A stretch of DNA of 64,000 nt from Apodemus sylvaticus (taxonomy: Eukaryota > Chordata > Mammalia > Rodentia > Muridae), in contig NC_067472.1 in the NCBI RefSeq assembly GCF_947179515.1, positions 104,739,506-104,803,505 of the forward strand. Direction: 5' to 3'. The first letter of the stretch is position 1. Every line of letters starts with the position of its first letter. The notes beneath the pieces are model-generated. The model was given only the letters and a program-made list of their open reading frames with translations, was not told the DNA's origin and did not search any database. Below, piece by piece: positions 46,118-57,726 of the stretch. A program made the translations under genes and the position numbers.

Positions 46118-46775
46118 TCAACTAATAAATGGATAGATGGACAGACAGATAGGATGCTAGTCTCTATTGGCATTAACCTTATTTGCTGGGAGGGTTTTAA
46201 AGCTGTAATAATTTAGTGGCTTTGTTTGTTTAATCTGCTTGAGGCTATTAATAGACAGGAATGGGTGTACTCATCATTCTGAATCTCTAGATAAAATTCT
46301 TAAGTCCCTGAAACTTCCATGAGAAGTTTCTGGTGTTTCCTTGTTTCAGCTATTAAATAATCTCAGGGGAATAAAATGGTACAGTTTAGTGTAGATTGCA
46401 TTCTCTGATTAAAATAAGAAATACAAACACCAAAATTATACAGAATTTAGGATTTGGAAAAGGTAGATAGTTAAGGTTTGGCTAGTTTTTACTTAGAATT
46501 TACAAAGTTAAACTGTAAGAGGAAGAAGAAAAACTATAAATATGAAAGATTGACTTATTAGAAACTGACCCCTGTAGTCTGCAGAGTGACAGAGAAAAAG
46601 AGTGCAGGTTTTTAACCAGACACTAAGGCTCAGACAGTACCAAGGCCACTTTTCTGAACCTACATCTTCAATTTTAAAATGAGATAATAGTCCAGAACTG
46701 ATAGTGTCGGTGTAATGATTTTAAATACAGTATGGTGAAGAGCTGCCTCTGAGGCTAAGAATACATACTGCTCTA

Positions 46776-46920
46776 GCCGGGCGGTGGTGGCGCACGCCTG
46801 TAATCCCAGCACTCTGGGAGGCAGAGGCAGGCAGATTTCTGAGTTCAAGGCCAGCCTGGTCTACAGGACAGCCAGGACTATACAGAGAAACTCTGTCTCG
46901 AAAAACAAACAAACAAACAA
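46776..46920 (+). mobile_element. Young B1 SINE
   Basis: Head 'gccgggcggtggtggcgcac', body 'tttctgagttcaaggccagc', tail (AAAC)n; about 28 bp of the duplicated middle is missing. A B2-like scrap precedes it and an L1 tail follows. Confidence 0.93.
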
Positions 46921-47032
46921 AATGTAAATAGGAGAGGGACTAGGCGGAGAGGAGAAAGGGGAAACTGTAGCAAGGATGTAAAATAAATTAAAAAATCTAT
47001 ACAAAAAATAATAAAAATAAACAAAGATAGAT
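46921..47032 (+). mobile_element. L1 3' terminal fragment
   Basis: 'aggagagggactaggcggag', 'gaaactgtagcaaggatgta' and an A-rich end match the last 100 bp of older mouse L1. Confidence 0.7.
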
Positions 47033-47212
47033 AAAATAGTTATACCATCTACTCCATCTACCATTAATTTAGTTGTTAGCATCTTTTCAATCACATTGTA
47101 TAAGTAGCTACACTAAAAAGTTCAAACTTATATCTGGATAGGAAAATCTTACTGAGCTATATATTGGTTCCACAGAGCTGCTAAAAGAAAGCTCCATTAA
47201 TGGGTGTTTTCA

Positions 47213-47408
47213 TTTATTGATTGATTGATTGATTGGTTGGTTGATTGATTATATGTGAGTACACTGTAGCTGTCTTCACACCAGAAAAGAGCATCTGATT
47301 CCATTACAGATGGTTGTGAACCACCATGTATATGGTTGCTGGGAACTGGACTCAGGACCATTAGAAGAGCAGTCAGTGCTCTTAGCCTCTGAGCCATCTC
47401 TCCAGCCC
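47213..47408 (-). mobile_element. Young B2 SINE with (GATT)n tail
   Basis: Complete B2: 'gtgagtacactgtagctgtc' and head complement 'gagccatctctccagccc'. Perfect 15-bp target-site duplication taatgggtgttttca at 47198-47212 and 47409-47423. The tail has expanded to GATT units. Confidence 0.97.
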
Positions 47409-48160
47409 TAATGGGTGTTTTCAAGACAAGAAAAATGTATGTTTTCCCAGTTCCTGAGGTTAGCAGTCTGAAACTGCAGCCTTCTTTGTGAATGAGAGGA
47501 TCTGTCTGGGCATCTTTATTGATACATGGGGACAGCCAGTTATCCTTGACATTGCTGATTCACAGACTCATCGCCCCAGTTTCTGCCTCTATCTTCACAT
47601 GCCTTTCTTCACTCTGTGAATCCCTATATATGAATGTCCCCATTGAGAACACCAGTCACTGAATTAGGGTCAGCCTACTCTAACCCATCGGTAAAGTTAC
47701 TCTTACAGATAAGGTCACATTCACATGTTCTGCTAGATACAGTTTAAGGTCCCACTACCAACCCACTAGAAAACCTTACTTGCTTTCATGAATGCATAAA
47801 ATAACTTAAAATTAAGTCACCTCTAAACTAAGATTTTAAAATGACTATATGACCTGAGGTCTTTACTTATCTTACTATACACTTTTACTCCTATTACTAA
47901 AGATACTGTATAATAAGTTGTCTAACTTCATGTCTAAGAAAACATGAAGTTTACATAAAGATATATACTACATAAATCCAATTGCTTCTATGTCTTAATT
48001 GTAATTATAAAATAATCAAAATGATTGAGAAAGACACTGTAAGGAAAAAGGTGTTAGGCAATCAGAGCATGACTTTAGGACAATGTAACTGAGATACACT
48101 GTTCCATAGGAATATGTAGGCAATATATAAAGAAAATAATTGATTAAGAAAACATCTTAA

Positions 48161-48300
48161 GCCCAGCATAGTGGCATAAGCCTTTAATCCCAGCACTTGG
48201 GGTCTATGAGTTCAATGCTAGTCGGATCTACAGATCGAATTCCAGGACAACCTGGAATGTTACAGAGAAACCCTGTCTTGAAAAACAAAAAAGAAAATAT
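48161..48300 (+). mobile_element. B1 SINE
   Basis: 'cccagcatagtggcataagc' and 'cgaattccaggacaacctgg', shortened in the middle. Confidence 0.87.
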
Positions 48301-48956
48301 CTGAACTAATTGTTTAAGAAAGCAGTTAAACTGTATTAGCAATTAAGCACAGACCTGCCTTTGTGATCATTCCTGCCCTCACATGGACAGTCCAAAGCCA
48401 TACTAGACATATTCAAGGTATTCTGGGGAAGAAAGGGTGTTCAGTAACACAGGCTGGTTCTGGACACAGGGCATTTTCATTTACCCATTCACTTTCAAAG
48501 TGTTCCGTTATACAGCAGTTTTTTAATACACCTGTTGAATTCATTTCTGGATTAAGTAGCACTTTAACTGGACCCTGACAAGATAAATAAGTGGCTTTAA
48601 AAGAGTCCAAATGAAACACTGACTAAAGTAAATATTAATAATCCAAATAAAAGCAAATAGCAAATCTATTGCTTTGCAACGAACAGCTTATCAGCAGCAA
48701 TAAAAAGTAGACCTAATGACTATCTGATAAAATCTGATAATAAATAAAACTAAGTATTTATGCTTAAAATATGAGAGGATCACAGCAGGAAGCCATTAAA
48801 AGATAGAGATAATATATTTCATTCTTTAAAGATTTTTCTTAAGCTCCAAATACAGATTATAATATTTATAATATATTAGTACACAGGAAATAATAGAAAT
48901 AAAAATGTTTCTATCACTTTAAAATCTTCATTGACAGGATATACAATCAAAATATG

Positions 48957-49025
48957 GATGTTGGGAGTATACAGCACAGTAACTGCACTGCACATACAAG
49001 GCTGAGTTTAATTCCCAAAACCACC
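48957..49025 (+). mobile_element. ID-type SINE
   Basis: 'ttgggagtatacagcacagt' and 'gctgagtttaattcccaaaa'; its A-rich tail appears to have become the purine tract that follows. Confidence 0.6.
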
Positions 49026-49054
49026 AAAAGGAGGAGGAGGAGGAAAAGGAGGAA

Positions 49055-49085
<31 letters not shown>

Positions 49086-49124
49086 AGGAGGAGAAGGAGA
49101 AAGAGGAGGAGGAGGAAAAAGGAG
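49026..49124 (+). repeat. (GGA)n polypurine tract, 99 bp
   Basis: No pyrimidine on this strand for 99 bp, mostly GGA with AGG/GAAA interruptions. The apparent poly-Arg/Lys or poly-Ser frames over it are artefacts. Confidence 0.97.
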
Positions 49125-49761
49125 TTGATGGGGGAAACAAAGTGAGGAGGAGGAGAAGTCAATTCTTACTCAGATAATCCTACAAAAGACAGGAAGAAAT
49201 ATCTGTTAAAAACAATGAACTCTGAACTCAGAAAGGGCAAAAACTGAACCAACTTCATGTAAAAAAAAAATCTAAAATGGGGAAATATATACGCAGAAAG
49301 CAGATGAGATATATCAAGGGCAGAGAAAAGAAACAGTGGGGAATTATCTAACACATACAGATTCTGTCTGAAGTGATATTATCTTCTGAAAATGATAATG
49401 ATGGTTGTTCAACACTGTTCAACATTCACTGAACCATGCACTTAAAAATGGCCCAAATGATAAATTTTGTCCCAAATATATTTCACCATCATTTTAAAAT
49501 TTAAGTCATGAAATTTACGTCCCTCCCAAATAACCCTCATCATATTTACTTGTCAATTTATATTATATGCCTTTTAAACAGTTTTGTCCACAAGCTTATT
49601 TACAGAGTACCTTGAGGCAGCTAATTATTATTTTCCCAAGTTACATGAATAGATTGTGTATCCTTTCATTTTACTGAGATATCTCCTCCAAATAAAATGA
49701 TAAAATTGAGTTTCTGGCCTCAAAATCATAAATATCAGTACTCTCGGACGCTACACAAAGA

Positions 49762-49835
49762 GATGGACATGATGGCAAAGGTCTTTAATCCCCACACTTG
49801 GGAGGCAGAGGCAGGCATATCTCAGAAGGGCGGAG
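49762..49835 (+). mobile_element. B1 SINE head fragment
   Basis: 'gatggacatgatggcaaagg' and 'cttgggaggcagaggcaggc', then G/A-rich sequence. Confidence 0.8.
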
Positions 49836-50359
49836 AGGGAAGGAGGGACACAGAAAGACAGGGAGATTTTAAAACTGGTGTGTCAGTCTCTACCTCTGTC
49901 TCTATATCCCTAACTGTAATTTTTTTCAAAAAGTATTATTTGTCTCCCAAGATTCTCAAGTTCATCTATAATCAACAATAAAGGGAAAAAAAACCATGAC
50001 TATGGCAAACTTGTTTCTTCAACTTTGTTTAAATGAACCAATTTAGCACTTCAGAATTCAGAGTACTAATTATAACATGATAGAACAATTTAGTTTTACC
50101 CTATTTTATTGTTATTATTAGAAATTAATAATTTTCAAAACCTGAAACTACATTTTTCAGTCACTGAATAAACATTCAGCAAACATTTAACAGTATAATA
50201 GAACAGTAAATGATATGATATATACAAGAAGCTATGACTAGGGCACATTAGAGAGTTCTCAAATACAGAGCAGCTAATGAAATCCTAAAGCAGGATGACA
50301 CTTGGTCTGCACCTTGAATGGCACAACGAAACTACTCAGGGAAATGCAGAAGTGTCTTT

Positions 50360-50362
<3 letters not shown>

Positions 50363-50390
<28 letters not shown>

Positions 50391-50391
50391 C
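50363..50391 (+). repeat. (AC)n microsatellite
   Basis: About fourteen AC units. Confidence 0.95.
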
Positions 50392-50404
50392 AAATGAACG
50401 TAAC

Positions 50405-50548
50405 TAAAAAAAAATAGAGACAGGGTCTAACTATATAGCCCTGGCCAGACAGCAAGTCAACACATAGACCAGGCCAGCCTGAAATATAGAGATCTTCCTA
50501 CCTATGCCTCTCAAGTGCAAGGATTAAAGGTATGTACCTTCATACCGC
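50405..50548 (-). mobile_element. B1 SINE
   Basis: 'agagacagggtctaactata' and 'gcaaggattaaaggtatgta' visible on the plus strand. Confidence 0.8.
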
Positions 50549-50683
50549 GATACAAATCTTTTTAAAAATATATGAAACACATAAAACTAAAATGTATGAA
50601 AATAACTAGCAGAATACCTAATAAAAAGGATTTCCAGCATAAAAATTGGGGGATGGCTTCAGCAGCCTTAAAGATCTGTATTT

Positions 50684-50915
50684 GGGGAGCTAGAGACACA
50701 GCTCAGGGGTTAAGAACACTTGTTGCTTTTCCAGAGAGGACTTGGGTTTGGTTCCCTCAACTCAAAGGCAGCCTACAACTATTATAGCTCCATTTCCAAG
50801 GGATCTGATACCCCTTTCTGGCCTCCACAGGCACCAGGCACATGGCACACATGGTGCACAGGAAAAACAACCACACATATAAAATAAAAATAAATAAATC
50901 TTAGAAAAATATTTT
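50684..50915 (+). mobile_element. B3 SINE
   Basis: 'ggggagctagagacacagct', 'cccctttctggcctccacag', ending 'aaataaaaataaataaatct'. Confidence 0.9.
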
Positions 50916-51102
50916 TAACAAAATTTATTAGTTACATAATTCTTCCAGAATAACAGCTGTTCTTGTCTCATTTTCAAGTAGAAGAATCACTTGAAATCTT
51001 ATTTTTTAGATACCTACCAGCTCTATGTACCAGAATTCTACTCAGTTTCCACAAACCTTACAATATCCATCACTAAGGCTCCATAGAACATAATAAAATA
51101 GT

Positions 51103-51240
51103 TGGGCATGATAGATGATACCTATTATCCCACTCTTGGGGAAACAAGGAGACTACTGAAAATATAAAGATAGGCTGAGCTACACAATGAATTGGGCCAG
51201 CCTGAGCTATACTAAGAGGCCCTGTCTAAAAACTAAATAA
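51103..51240 (+). mobile_element. Degenerate B1-like SINE
   Basis: 'gttgggcatgatagatgata', 'gggccagcctgagctatact' and 'ggccctgtctaaaaac'. Confidence 0.65.
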
Positions 51241-51682
51241 AATAAGTGAAGTTTCCTGGCTGTACTTTCTTTTATTAACTGTTGTTAACTATTAAATCTT
51301 TAAAAATTCTGGCAATATAAAAACAATGACTCTCTGTCCACGACGATGAAAACTCGTGGATGCAGAATAGATAGGCTTACCTCTCTCTCAAGTAATCCTT
51401 ACTAACAGAAGAATTCTTACTATATTAACCAGATATTGTATCAAACTTTGCTTATATTCTCAGAAATCCTATCCCAAAGTCAGTTCTACCTTATTTCCAC
51501 CAAGAGTAAATACCTCTAAAAGCCAAGCTCCTATTCTGTGTTCCTGCAAGAATCACCCAGAGGTTTTTGGTTTTGGTTTTTTTTTTTTTAATGAATGCAA
51601 ATGTTATCATTGGTTCAAAGGCAAGACTCAATAAAAATAGTGCCATTTGAGGAAGTGGTTTTAAACATGTTCAATTTTTTTT

Positions 51683-51803
51683 TAAGATTTATTTGTTTAT
51701 GTATATGAGTACATTGTAGCTGTACAGATGGTTGTGAGCCACCATGTGGTTGCTGGGAATTGAACTCAGCGACTCTGCTTGCTCCAGTCCACTCGCTCCA
51801 GCT
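51683..51803 (-). mobile_element. B2 SINE, shortened (first of tandem pair)
   Basis: 'gagtacattgtagctgtaca' runs straight into 'gatggttgtgagccaccatg', omitting the usual 'cttcagacacaccagaagag' section. Confidence 0.88.
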
Positions 51804-51993
51804 CAAAGATGTATTTATTTATAATATGTGAGTACACTGTAGCTTCTGGTGTGTGGTACGTCAGACACACCAGAAGAGGGCATCAGATCTCATTATGGAT
51901 GGTTGTGAGCCACCATGTGGTTGCTGGGATTTGAACTCAGGACCTTTGGACGAACAGTCATGCTCTTACCCACTGAGCCATCTCACCAGCCCC
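51804..51993 (-). mobile_element. B2 SINE (second of tandem pair)
   Basis: 'aagatgtatttatttataat' tail followed by a complete body and head complement 'gagccatctcaccagcccct'. Confidence 0.93.
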
Positions 51994-52274
51994 TTAAATG
52001 TGTTTAATTATATCAGATTAGATTATTTAGGAATCTGACACACTATTCATATTGTCATTTCTGCTTCTTTCTCACCATTGTAATATTTTCTGGTGATTTG
52101 TCTGTCACCAGTAAACTCAAACATGATTTCCTGAGAGCTCATAATTTAGCTAAGACATCCTTTGACATTTCAATTGTCATTTGTCATTTCAATTTCATTT
52201 CATTGTCAATTCAATTCATTTCAATAATTTTAAAACCAAGATCATGAAAAAAAAAAAGCACCAGAAATAAAGGT

Positions 52275-52490
52275 TTGTAGGGCTATGGGTAGTATAGTTG
52301 AGGTGGTAGAGAGCTTGCCTAACACACACCAAAAGCCCTGCAATTCTCATCAAGGAATGAACCAGGTGTGGTGGCACAGACCTGCAATCCCAGTACTAAG
52401 GTGGAGGGAGGAGGACCAGAAGTTCAAGGTCATCCTTGGCTATACGGTGAGTTGGAAGCCAGCCTCAATCTATCTTAGTTAACTATATTA
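52275..52490 (+). mobile_element. B4 (ID-B1 composite) SINE
   Basis: An ID-like half ('ggtggtagagagcttgccta') is followed by a B1-like half ('ccaggtgtggtggcacagac', 'gttcaaggtcatccttggct'). Confidence 0.75.
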
Positions 52491-52731
52491 GAGAGAAGAC
52501 TACAACTGACATCTATATAGAGAGCTGAGATAAAAAATTAAAACAGAGACAAACAGGTGTTGATCAATTAGAACAAGAGACTCAAACTCAATTCATAGAA
52601 TCAAATAAGGAATGAATGAAAACATATGCAGACTAACATGCCCAATAAAAGAGAGAGAGCTGTTGACACCATGCTGCCTCTCGCTGACTTCTGGCCCGAG
52701 AAGGGGTTCAGTAATAAGGTGCTCATATAAC

Positions 52732-52786
52732 TCACTAGTGGGTTTGCTGGCGTGTATAAAGTGGATTGCCAGCAAACCCACTAGTG

Positions 52787-52787
<1 letters not shown>
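52732..52787. repeat. Perfect 20-bp inverted repeat (hairpin)
   Basis: Arms 52732-52751 and 52768-52787 are exact reverse complements (core cactagtgggtttgctgg / ccagcaaacccactagtg) around a 16-nt loop. A (CA)n run starts three bases later. Confidence 0.98.

Positions 52788-52789
<2 letters not shown>

Positions 52790-52822
<33 letters not shown>
52790..52822 (+). repeat. (CA)n microsatellite
   Basis: About sixteen CA units directly beside the hairpin. Confidence 0.95.
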
Positions 52823-52826
<4 letters not shown>

Positions 52827-53524
52827 AAGAACTGGTTTTAAAACTCACAGGAGTGCCCCCTGTACTGCAGGGTGAAGAAACCTCATCACTACAGGCCGGG
52901 TACTGTGGCACTCCCTGGATTCAGCCGCATTCAGAAGCCCACTAAACCTGAGTCATAAGCTCTCCTGCCAACATCCAGTGTGAGAAATTGCTCAGGACTT
53001 GAAAACAGACCTGTGTTTCCACAGTCCAGCTGTTAGTGCTTTGTAAGGAGGCAGTGAAGTCTATCTAGCTGGACTTTTTGAAGATCCCAACCTATTATGC
53101 CAAAAGATATCCAGCTAGCAGGCCGCACACTGGGAACTTACATAAGAGTCCCACTGTGAGAGGAAACATTTCATTCTCAAAGAAAAATGTTTCCCTGTTC
53201 TTTCTGTTTTCAGTAATTCAAAATGTTAGTTACTTTCTCCATAGGATTAAAAGGTATCTAAGTATATGACTGTGAATGCAAAAAACAGGGGACAGTAATC
53301 AAGTATTGACAGTTTTTCTGTTCTCATTTGTGTATGAATTTTTAATACAAATACGAGATGTAAATACAGCATGCAAGTCAAAATGTTTCAGTGAAGGCAT
53401 TCCAACAGTTCAAATTTATGACAATTATAAATAAACCCATTAAATTTTTCTGGAGAAAAGGGAGCAAGAAATTAAAATCATAAAAATTAAAATAAACATT
53501 GAAACATAGTGCCAGTCACTAATA

Positions 53525-53615
53525 GTGCTAACAGTTGGGGGCTAAGGCAGGAGGAACAAGAGTCCCAGGTCAGCCTGGGCTACACATGGAGAGCCTATAT
53601 TTATAACAAATAGGA
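53525..53615 (+). mobile_element. B1-like SINE fragment
   Basis: 'ggctaaggcaggaggaacaa' and 'ccaggtcagcctgggctaca'. Confidence 0.6.
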
Positions 53616-54255
53616 GGGAGAGAGGAGGGAACCAGGCACACTATCTACAAGAGTTTCAAAACCACAGCTGTGGCCTAAATTCTTCCCTTTTTCTACTCCT
53701 ATTTTATGCTAGTCTAACCACTAAGTTCATTAATAGAAACAGGTTCTAGAGAAAAAAGGAATAGAAGTCGAATAAGCAATTATTTTTACTCATTTCTTTT
53801 AAAAATGCTACAGAACATCCATGCAAAGATGAAAGTCGAGCAAATCTATTTGCCCAGAAAGACCAGATTTACTCACTTCTACAATTTCTTCTTTTAACAC
53901 AGCTCTACGACTTTAAAAATTAAACTATATAAAATTTGTTAGACAATCTTACTTAAATAAAAGTCAGCCTGCTCCTTCCAATGGTATTTCTAACACCTAT
54001 GTAAGCCAAAAAAAACCAAAAAAGATAATACAATAGTCATTTTAAAAAGCATCAACGTATATATAAAAGTAACTCCCTCAATTCTGTTCTGGGCTTTCTG
54101 TCATAGTAGTTACCTTGTCTCCTTATTCACAGAATGAGATGAAAGAAAAAAAGGCTTCAAGTATATATAGTTTCTAATAGCACAGAAAAGCTAACTGCAT
54201 AAAGCCAAACTGACTACACTTTAAGCCTCTATACAGATGGAATTTGCCAAAGAGA

Positions 54256-54258
<3 letters not shown>

Positions 54259-54291
<33 letters not shown>
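54259..54291 (+). repeat. (AC)n microsatellite
   Basis: About sixteen AC units. Confidence 0.95.
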
Positions 54292-54294
<3 letters not shown>

Positions 54295-54365
54295 TTAATT
54301 CTCAGGTACCATGCTCAACTGTTGGTACATTTATTTCTTAAAAGAATAAAAATAGTAAAAATAGT

Positions 54366-54387
54366 AAAAAAAAAAAAAAAAAAAAAA
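54366..54387 (+). repeat. Poly-A run
   Basis: Twenty-two A in a row; no recognisable retroposon body in front of it. Confidence 0.9.
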
Positions 54388-55053
54388 GGCTTAGGTGTCA
54401 GAGAGTGACATTACAGGGTACTGCCAGCATGAGTGTGTTTATTCTGTTTGTCCTTCAGTAAGGAGCAGCCCTTAAAAGTCCACAATCTTTTCCTGTTCTT
54501 TCTCTCCAACCACAATAACCTTTTGTATCCTTCCTTCACTAGCAACATTCTGCCAAAGACTACAGGAAGTACATTAATACACAGAAGTTGCCTGCAGCAA
54601 TTCCAGCTTGAGTACTGCAAATGAATTTACAAACAGTTTAGTGACTAGCTATCTTCAAGACAGACTTGATTTTACCCTAAGATTTTAGTGCTACTTGGCC
54701 ATCTTTTAGGGCTACTTTATTTGCAGAGATCCATTTGTTATGTTAGTATAAACACACGTGCGAATCATCTGTTACTTCTGGAGAATTACAAAGTGAACTT
54801 CATAAAACATGCTTAAAAATAAAACATTAATACTCCTGCAGGAAACTGAAACTGCCACACAACCCAAAAAGGTTCACTACTCAAATTTCATTAAATGTAA
54901 ATTAAATGAGAGTCAGCAACATTTCTCTTTATTTTCTTTTTTTTTTAAATTCCTAACACTCCTCTAAAGATATATTACAAGTACTGCATGTGCTTGAAGG
55001 AACAACCTTTAAATTAATGTCAAATGATCTATCTCAAGTTTAAACACTTTTAC

Positions 55054-55097
55054 ACATACATACATACATACATACATACATACATACATACATACAT
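55054..55097 (+). repeat. (CATA)n microsatellite
   Basis: Eleven CATA units. Confidence 0.95.
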
Positions 55098-55185
55098 TGG
55101 AAAGATTCTCATTCTCTAGTACATGCTCTCCTGAAACTCATCACAAGCCTCCAAAGTCCTGAAATTACGTGCACACCTGTCCGTT
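55098..55185 (-). mobile_element. B1 SINE fragment
   Basis: 'tctcctgaaactcatcacaa' and 'caaagtcctgaaattacgtg'; it follows the CATA tract, which may be its converted tail. Confidence 0.5.
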
Positions 55186-55649
55186 TCTCTCTTAATAAAC
55201 AATTTGTATTTCATTTGAAAATTTAAGGCAAATTAAGTTTCACAAAAGATTAGTCAAATAGCAGTAAAGCCCAAAGACCGCACCTATTCTCCCAGGCAGA
55301 ACTTGGCTTTTTAAAATATTTTAGTGTTAGAGTGACTCTTCTATACATTCTCTGAATCTTATAAGTGTTCAATCTTTGTGAAATTAATCTTTTGTATAGA
55401 GAATGTTAGTATTACTAATAAAAATTTGTATGTGATATTAAAGAATGGACATTTGACCAAAATGCCATGTCAGTGGCTTTGAATGGAAAGAATTTAGTAT
55501 AGTTGACTGGAAGACTACATATATCCATAGAAAGAAATGCAAGAACTACACCCACCCCCACTCCCTTTGTGGGCATTGTACTTGGTGTTTTGTCAATATA
55601 TAAAAAGATTTTTAAATAAACATGTAATTCTAAGATAGGATATCATTAG

Positions 55650-55920
55650 CTTAAGAATGTAGCAAAGTGATGAAATTTGCCTATCATGTATTTGGTCCTG
55701 GGTTCAATCCCCAGTACCACAACATGAATAAAATGAGACAGAATAATACTAAAAACAATGAAATGGGCTGAACATGGCAGCATGTGTTATTACTCCCAGC
55801 ACTTGGGAGGCAAAGGCAGGAGGATCGCTAAAGTAGAAGCCAGTCTATTCTACATGCGAGGTCCAAGTCAACCGGAAATATACTTGGAGATTATGTCTCA
55901 AAGAAAGGAAAGGGAATTAA
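55650..55920 (+). mobile_element. B4 (ID-B1 composite) SINE
   Basis: ID half with 'ggtcctgggttcaatcccca', A-rich linker, then a B1 half 'cccagcacttgggaggcaaa'. Confidence 0.78.
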
Positions 55921-56184
55921 AATTGATACATTGGGAAAGGGGGACAAATATGTATGAACATGAGACCCTTTATTTTATATGTTGAACTAAAAATTTTAAA
56001 TAATTTTAAAATAGGTAAAGTAGTAAGAAGATAATAAGTTCAAAACATAAATTAGAATTCCTTTTCTCCTTTTTTCTTTCCTTCTTTTTTCTTCTCTCTT
56101 TCTTTCAGTGCAGGAGACCAAAGTCTTGTGCATACTAGGCAAATACTCTGAGCTATATTAGCAGTCACTGTTGTATGGGGATAT

Positions 56185-56230
56185 ATAAGACAGACTTTCT
56201 TATTTATTCACGTTATGTGTAAGGAGGTGT

Positions 56231-56272
<42 letters not shown>

Positions 56273-56525
56273 AGTTCAGAGGACTATTTCAACTGTCAGT
56301 CTTCAAATTCTACCTTGTTTAAGACATAGTCTCTTCTTAGTTGTGGCCATGTATGCTAGCATTGCTGCCAGTGTGGGTGGCAATTCTCTTATTCAACTCC
56401 CATCCTACAGGAGATTACAGATGCATGCTACTACATCTGGCTTGTTTGTGGGTTCTGAGGATCCCAGATCATCACTTTGATATAACAAAAAATTACTCCC
56501 TGCACCATCTTTTCAACCCAATCTT
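56185..56525 (-). mobile_element. Degenerate RSINE1/B4-like SINE with (GT)n
   Basis: 'tttaagacatagtctcttct', 'tacaggagattacagatgca' and 'gggttctgaggatcccagat' occur in the reversed RSINE1 order; the (GT)n at 56235-56271 stands where its CA-rich tail would be. Confidence 0.5.
56235..56271 (+). repeat. (GT)n microsatellite
   Basis: About eighteen GT units. Confidence 0.96.
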
Positions 56526-56689
56526 CCTATTTAGAAGGCACACCAACAATAAATAACAGCTGAAACCATGGAGCTCCCAAAATGGACCATTAGATAGTAC
56601 AATGACAGAAAGAGATAGTATCACTGGAAAGCCCCACAATAATGGCAAATGCTGAAATTTTCAACTAATTTTTAAATGTTTATATGTAG

Positions 56690-56905
56690 GCACTGGAGAG
56701 ATAGCTCAGTGGCTAAGAACAATGGATGCTCTTACAGAGGACCCAAGTTCGATTCCCAGCACCCATAACTGTCTATAATTTGAGTTCACACTGTCTATAA
56801 TTCAAGTACTAGGGGATCTGATACCCTCTCAGCTTCCACAGACACTAGGCACACAGAGAATTACAAGAAGGCAAAACACTAGTACACAAAATAAAATAAT
56901 TTAAA
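56690..56905 (+). mobile_element. B3 SINE with internal 20-bp duplication
   Basis: 'ggcactggagagatagctca' head. The phrase 'actgtctataatt' occurs twice (near 56768 and 56790), so about 20 bp was locally duplicated within the element. Confidence 0.85.
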
Positions 56906-56911
56906 ATTTCC

Positions 56912-56914
56912 ATG

Positions 56915-56948
<34 letters not shown>

Positions 56949-56967
56949 TATATACACATATATATGT
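56912..56967 (+). repeat. (TA)n microsatellite
   Basis: Interrupted TA repeat with GTA and CA interruptions. Confidence 0.92.
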
Positions 56968-57309
56968 AATAGTTAAACATATATGCCTTTTAAAAATATT
57001 TACTAGCTTAAACCAAAAACAAATGCTAAAATTAAGACAAATTCTATTTGATTTTTTCTCTAAGCTTTGCCAAACATTTCAATGTAATTAAATTTCGTAT
57101 TTCCAGAAAAGAAGCAAAATATGACACAACAAAAAAGTAGAGCAAATGATTTTGGAAGATGTAAGAATCTGTCATCATTCCTGGAGATTCAACCATAAAA
57201 ACTGAACCATATCTATGGAATTTTCTAACCTACCACAGCCACCAAACAAATCATAAAATCTTATTAGGCTCAATATCACTTATGTAGGAATATCACTATA
57301 TAATCCTGA

Positions 57310-57475
57310 GTCTAAAGTTCAGATCCCTGGTGCCCATATAAATATGGGGCCAGCATGGTGGTCCACCTGTAATCTTAGTACTCTGAGGTGCAGACACAGG
57401 ATCCCTAAACAAGCTGTCTACCTAGACTAACTCTGCCAGCCCTGGTTCAAGTGAGAAACCTCACCTACGATAAGA
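57310..57475 (+). mobile_element. B4A/RSINE1-like SINE
   Basis: 'gttcagatccctggtgccca', 'ggccagcatggtggtccacc' and 'aagtgagaaacctcacc' in the expected order. Confidence 0.6.
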
Positions 57476-57559
57476 CTTTAGATTTTAAATGGATCAAAAA
57501 AGGGGAATTAACTATAACTAGAGACCTTGTCTCAAAAATGAAACAAAACAAAATTAATT

Positions 57560-57710
57560 TTGGCAGGTCCTGGTGGCATACAGCACTTTAATCCCAGCAC
57601 TCAAGAGGCAGAGGCAAGCAGATCTTTGTGAGTTTGAAGCCAGTCTATTCCACACAGTCAATTTAGGGTCAGCCAGGATGACTTGATTAGAGCTTGTCTT
57701 TTGTCTTTTT
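57560..57710 (+). mobile_element. B1 SINE
   Basis: 'ggtcctggtggcatacagca' to 'gattagagcttgtcttttgt'; the last part is diverged. Confidence 0.82.
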
Positions 57711-57726
57711 TAAAAAAAGAATCAAA

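Noticed and set aside
48928..49162. Poly-Ser, poly-Leu and poly-Arg/Lys frames
   Set aside because: Translation of the (GGA)n purine tract.
53162..53194. 10-bp inverted repeat ggaaacattt / aaatgtttcc
   Set aside because: Short arms with a 13-nt loop in AT-rich DNA; not distinguishable from chance.
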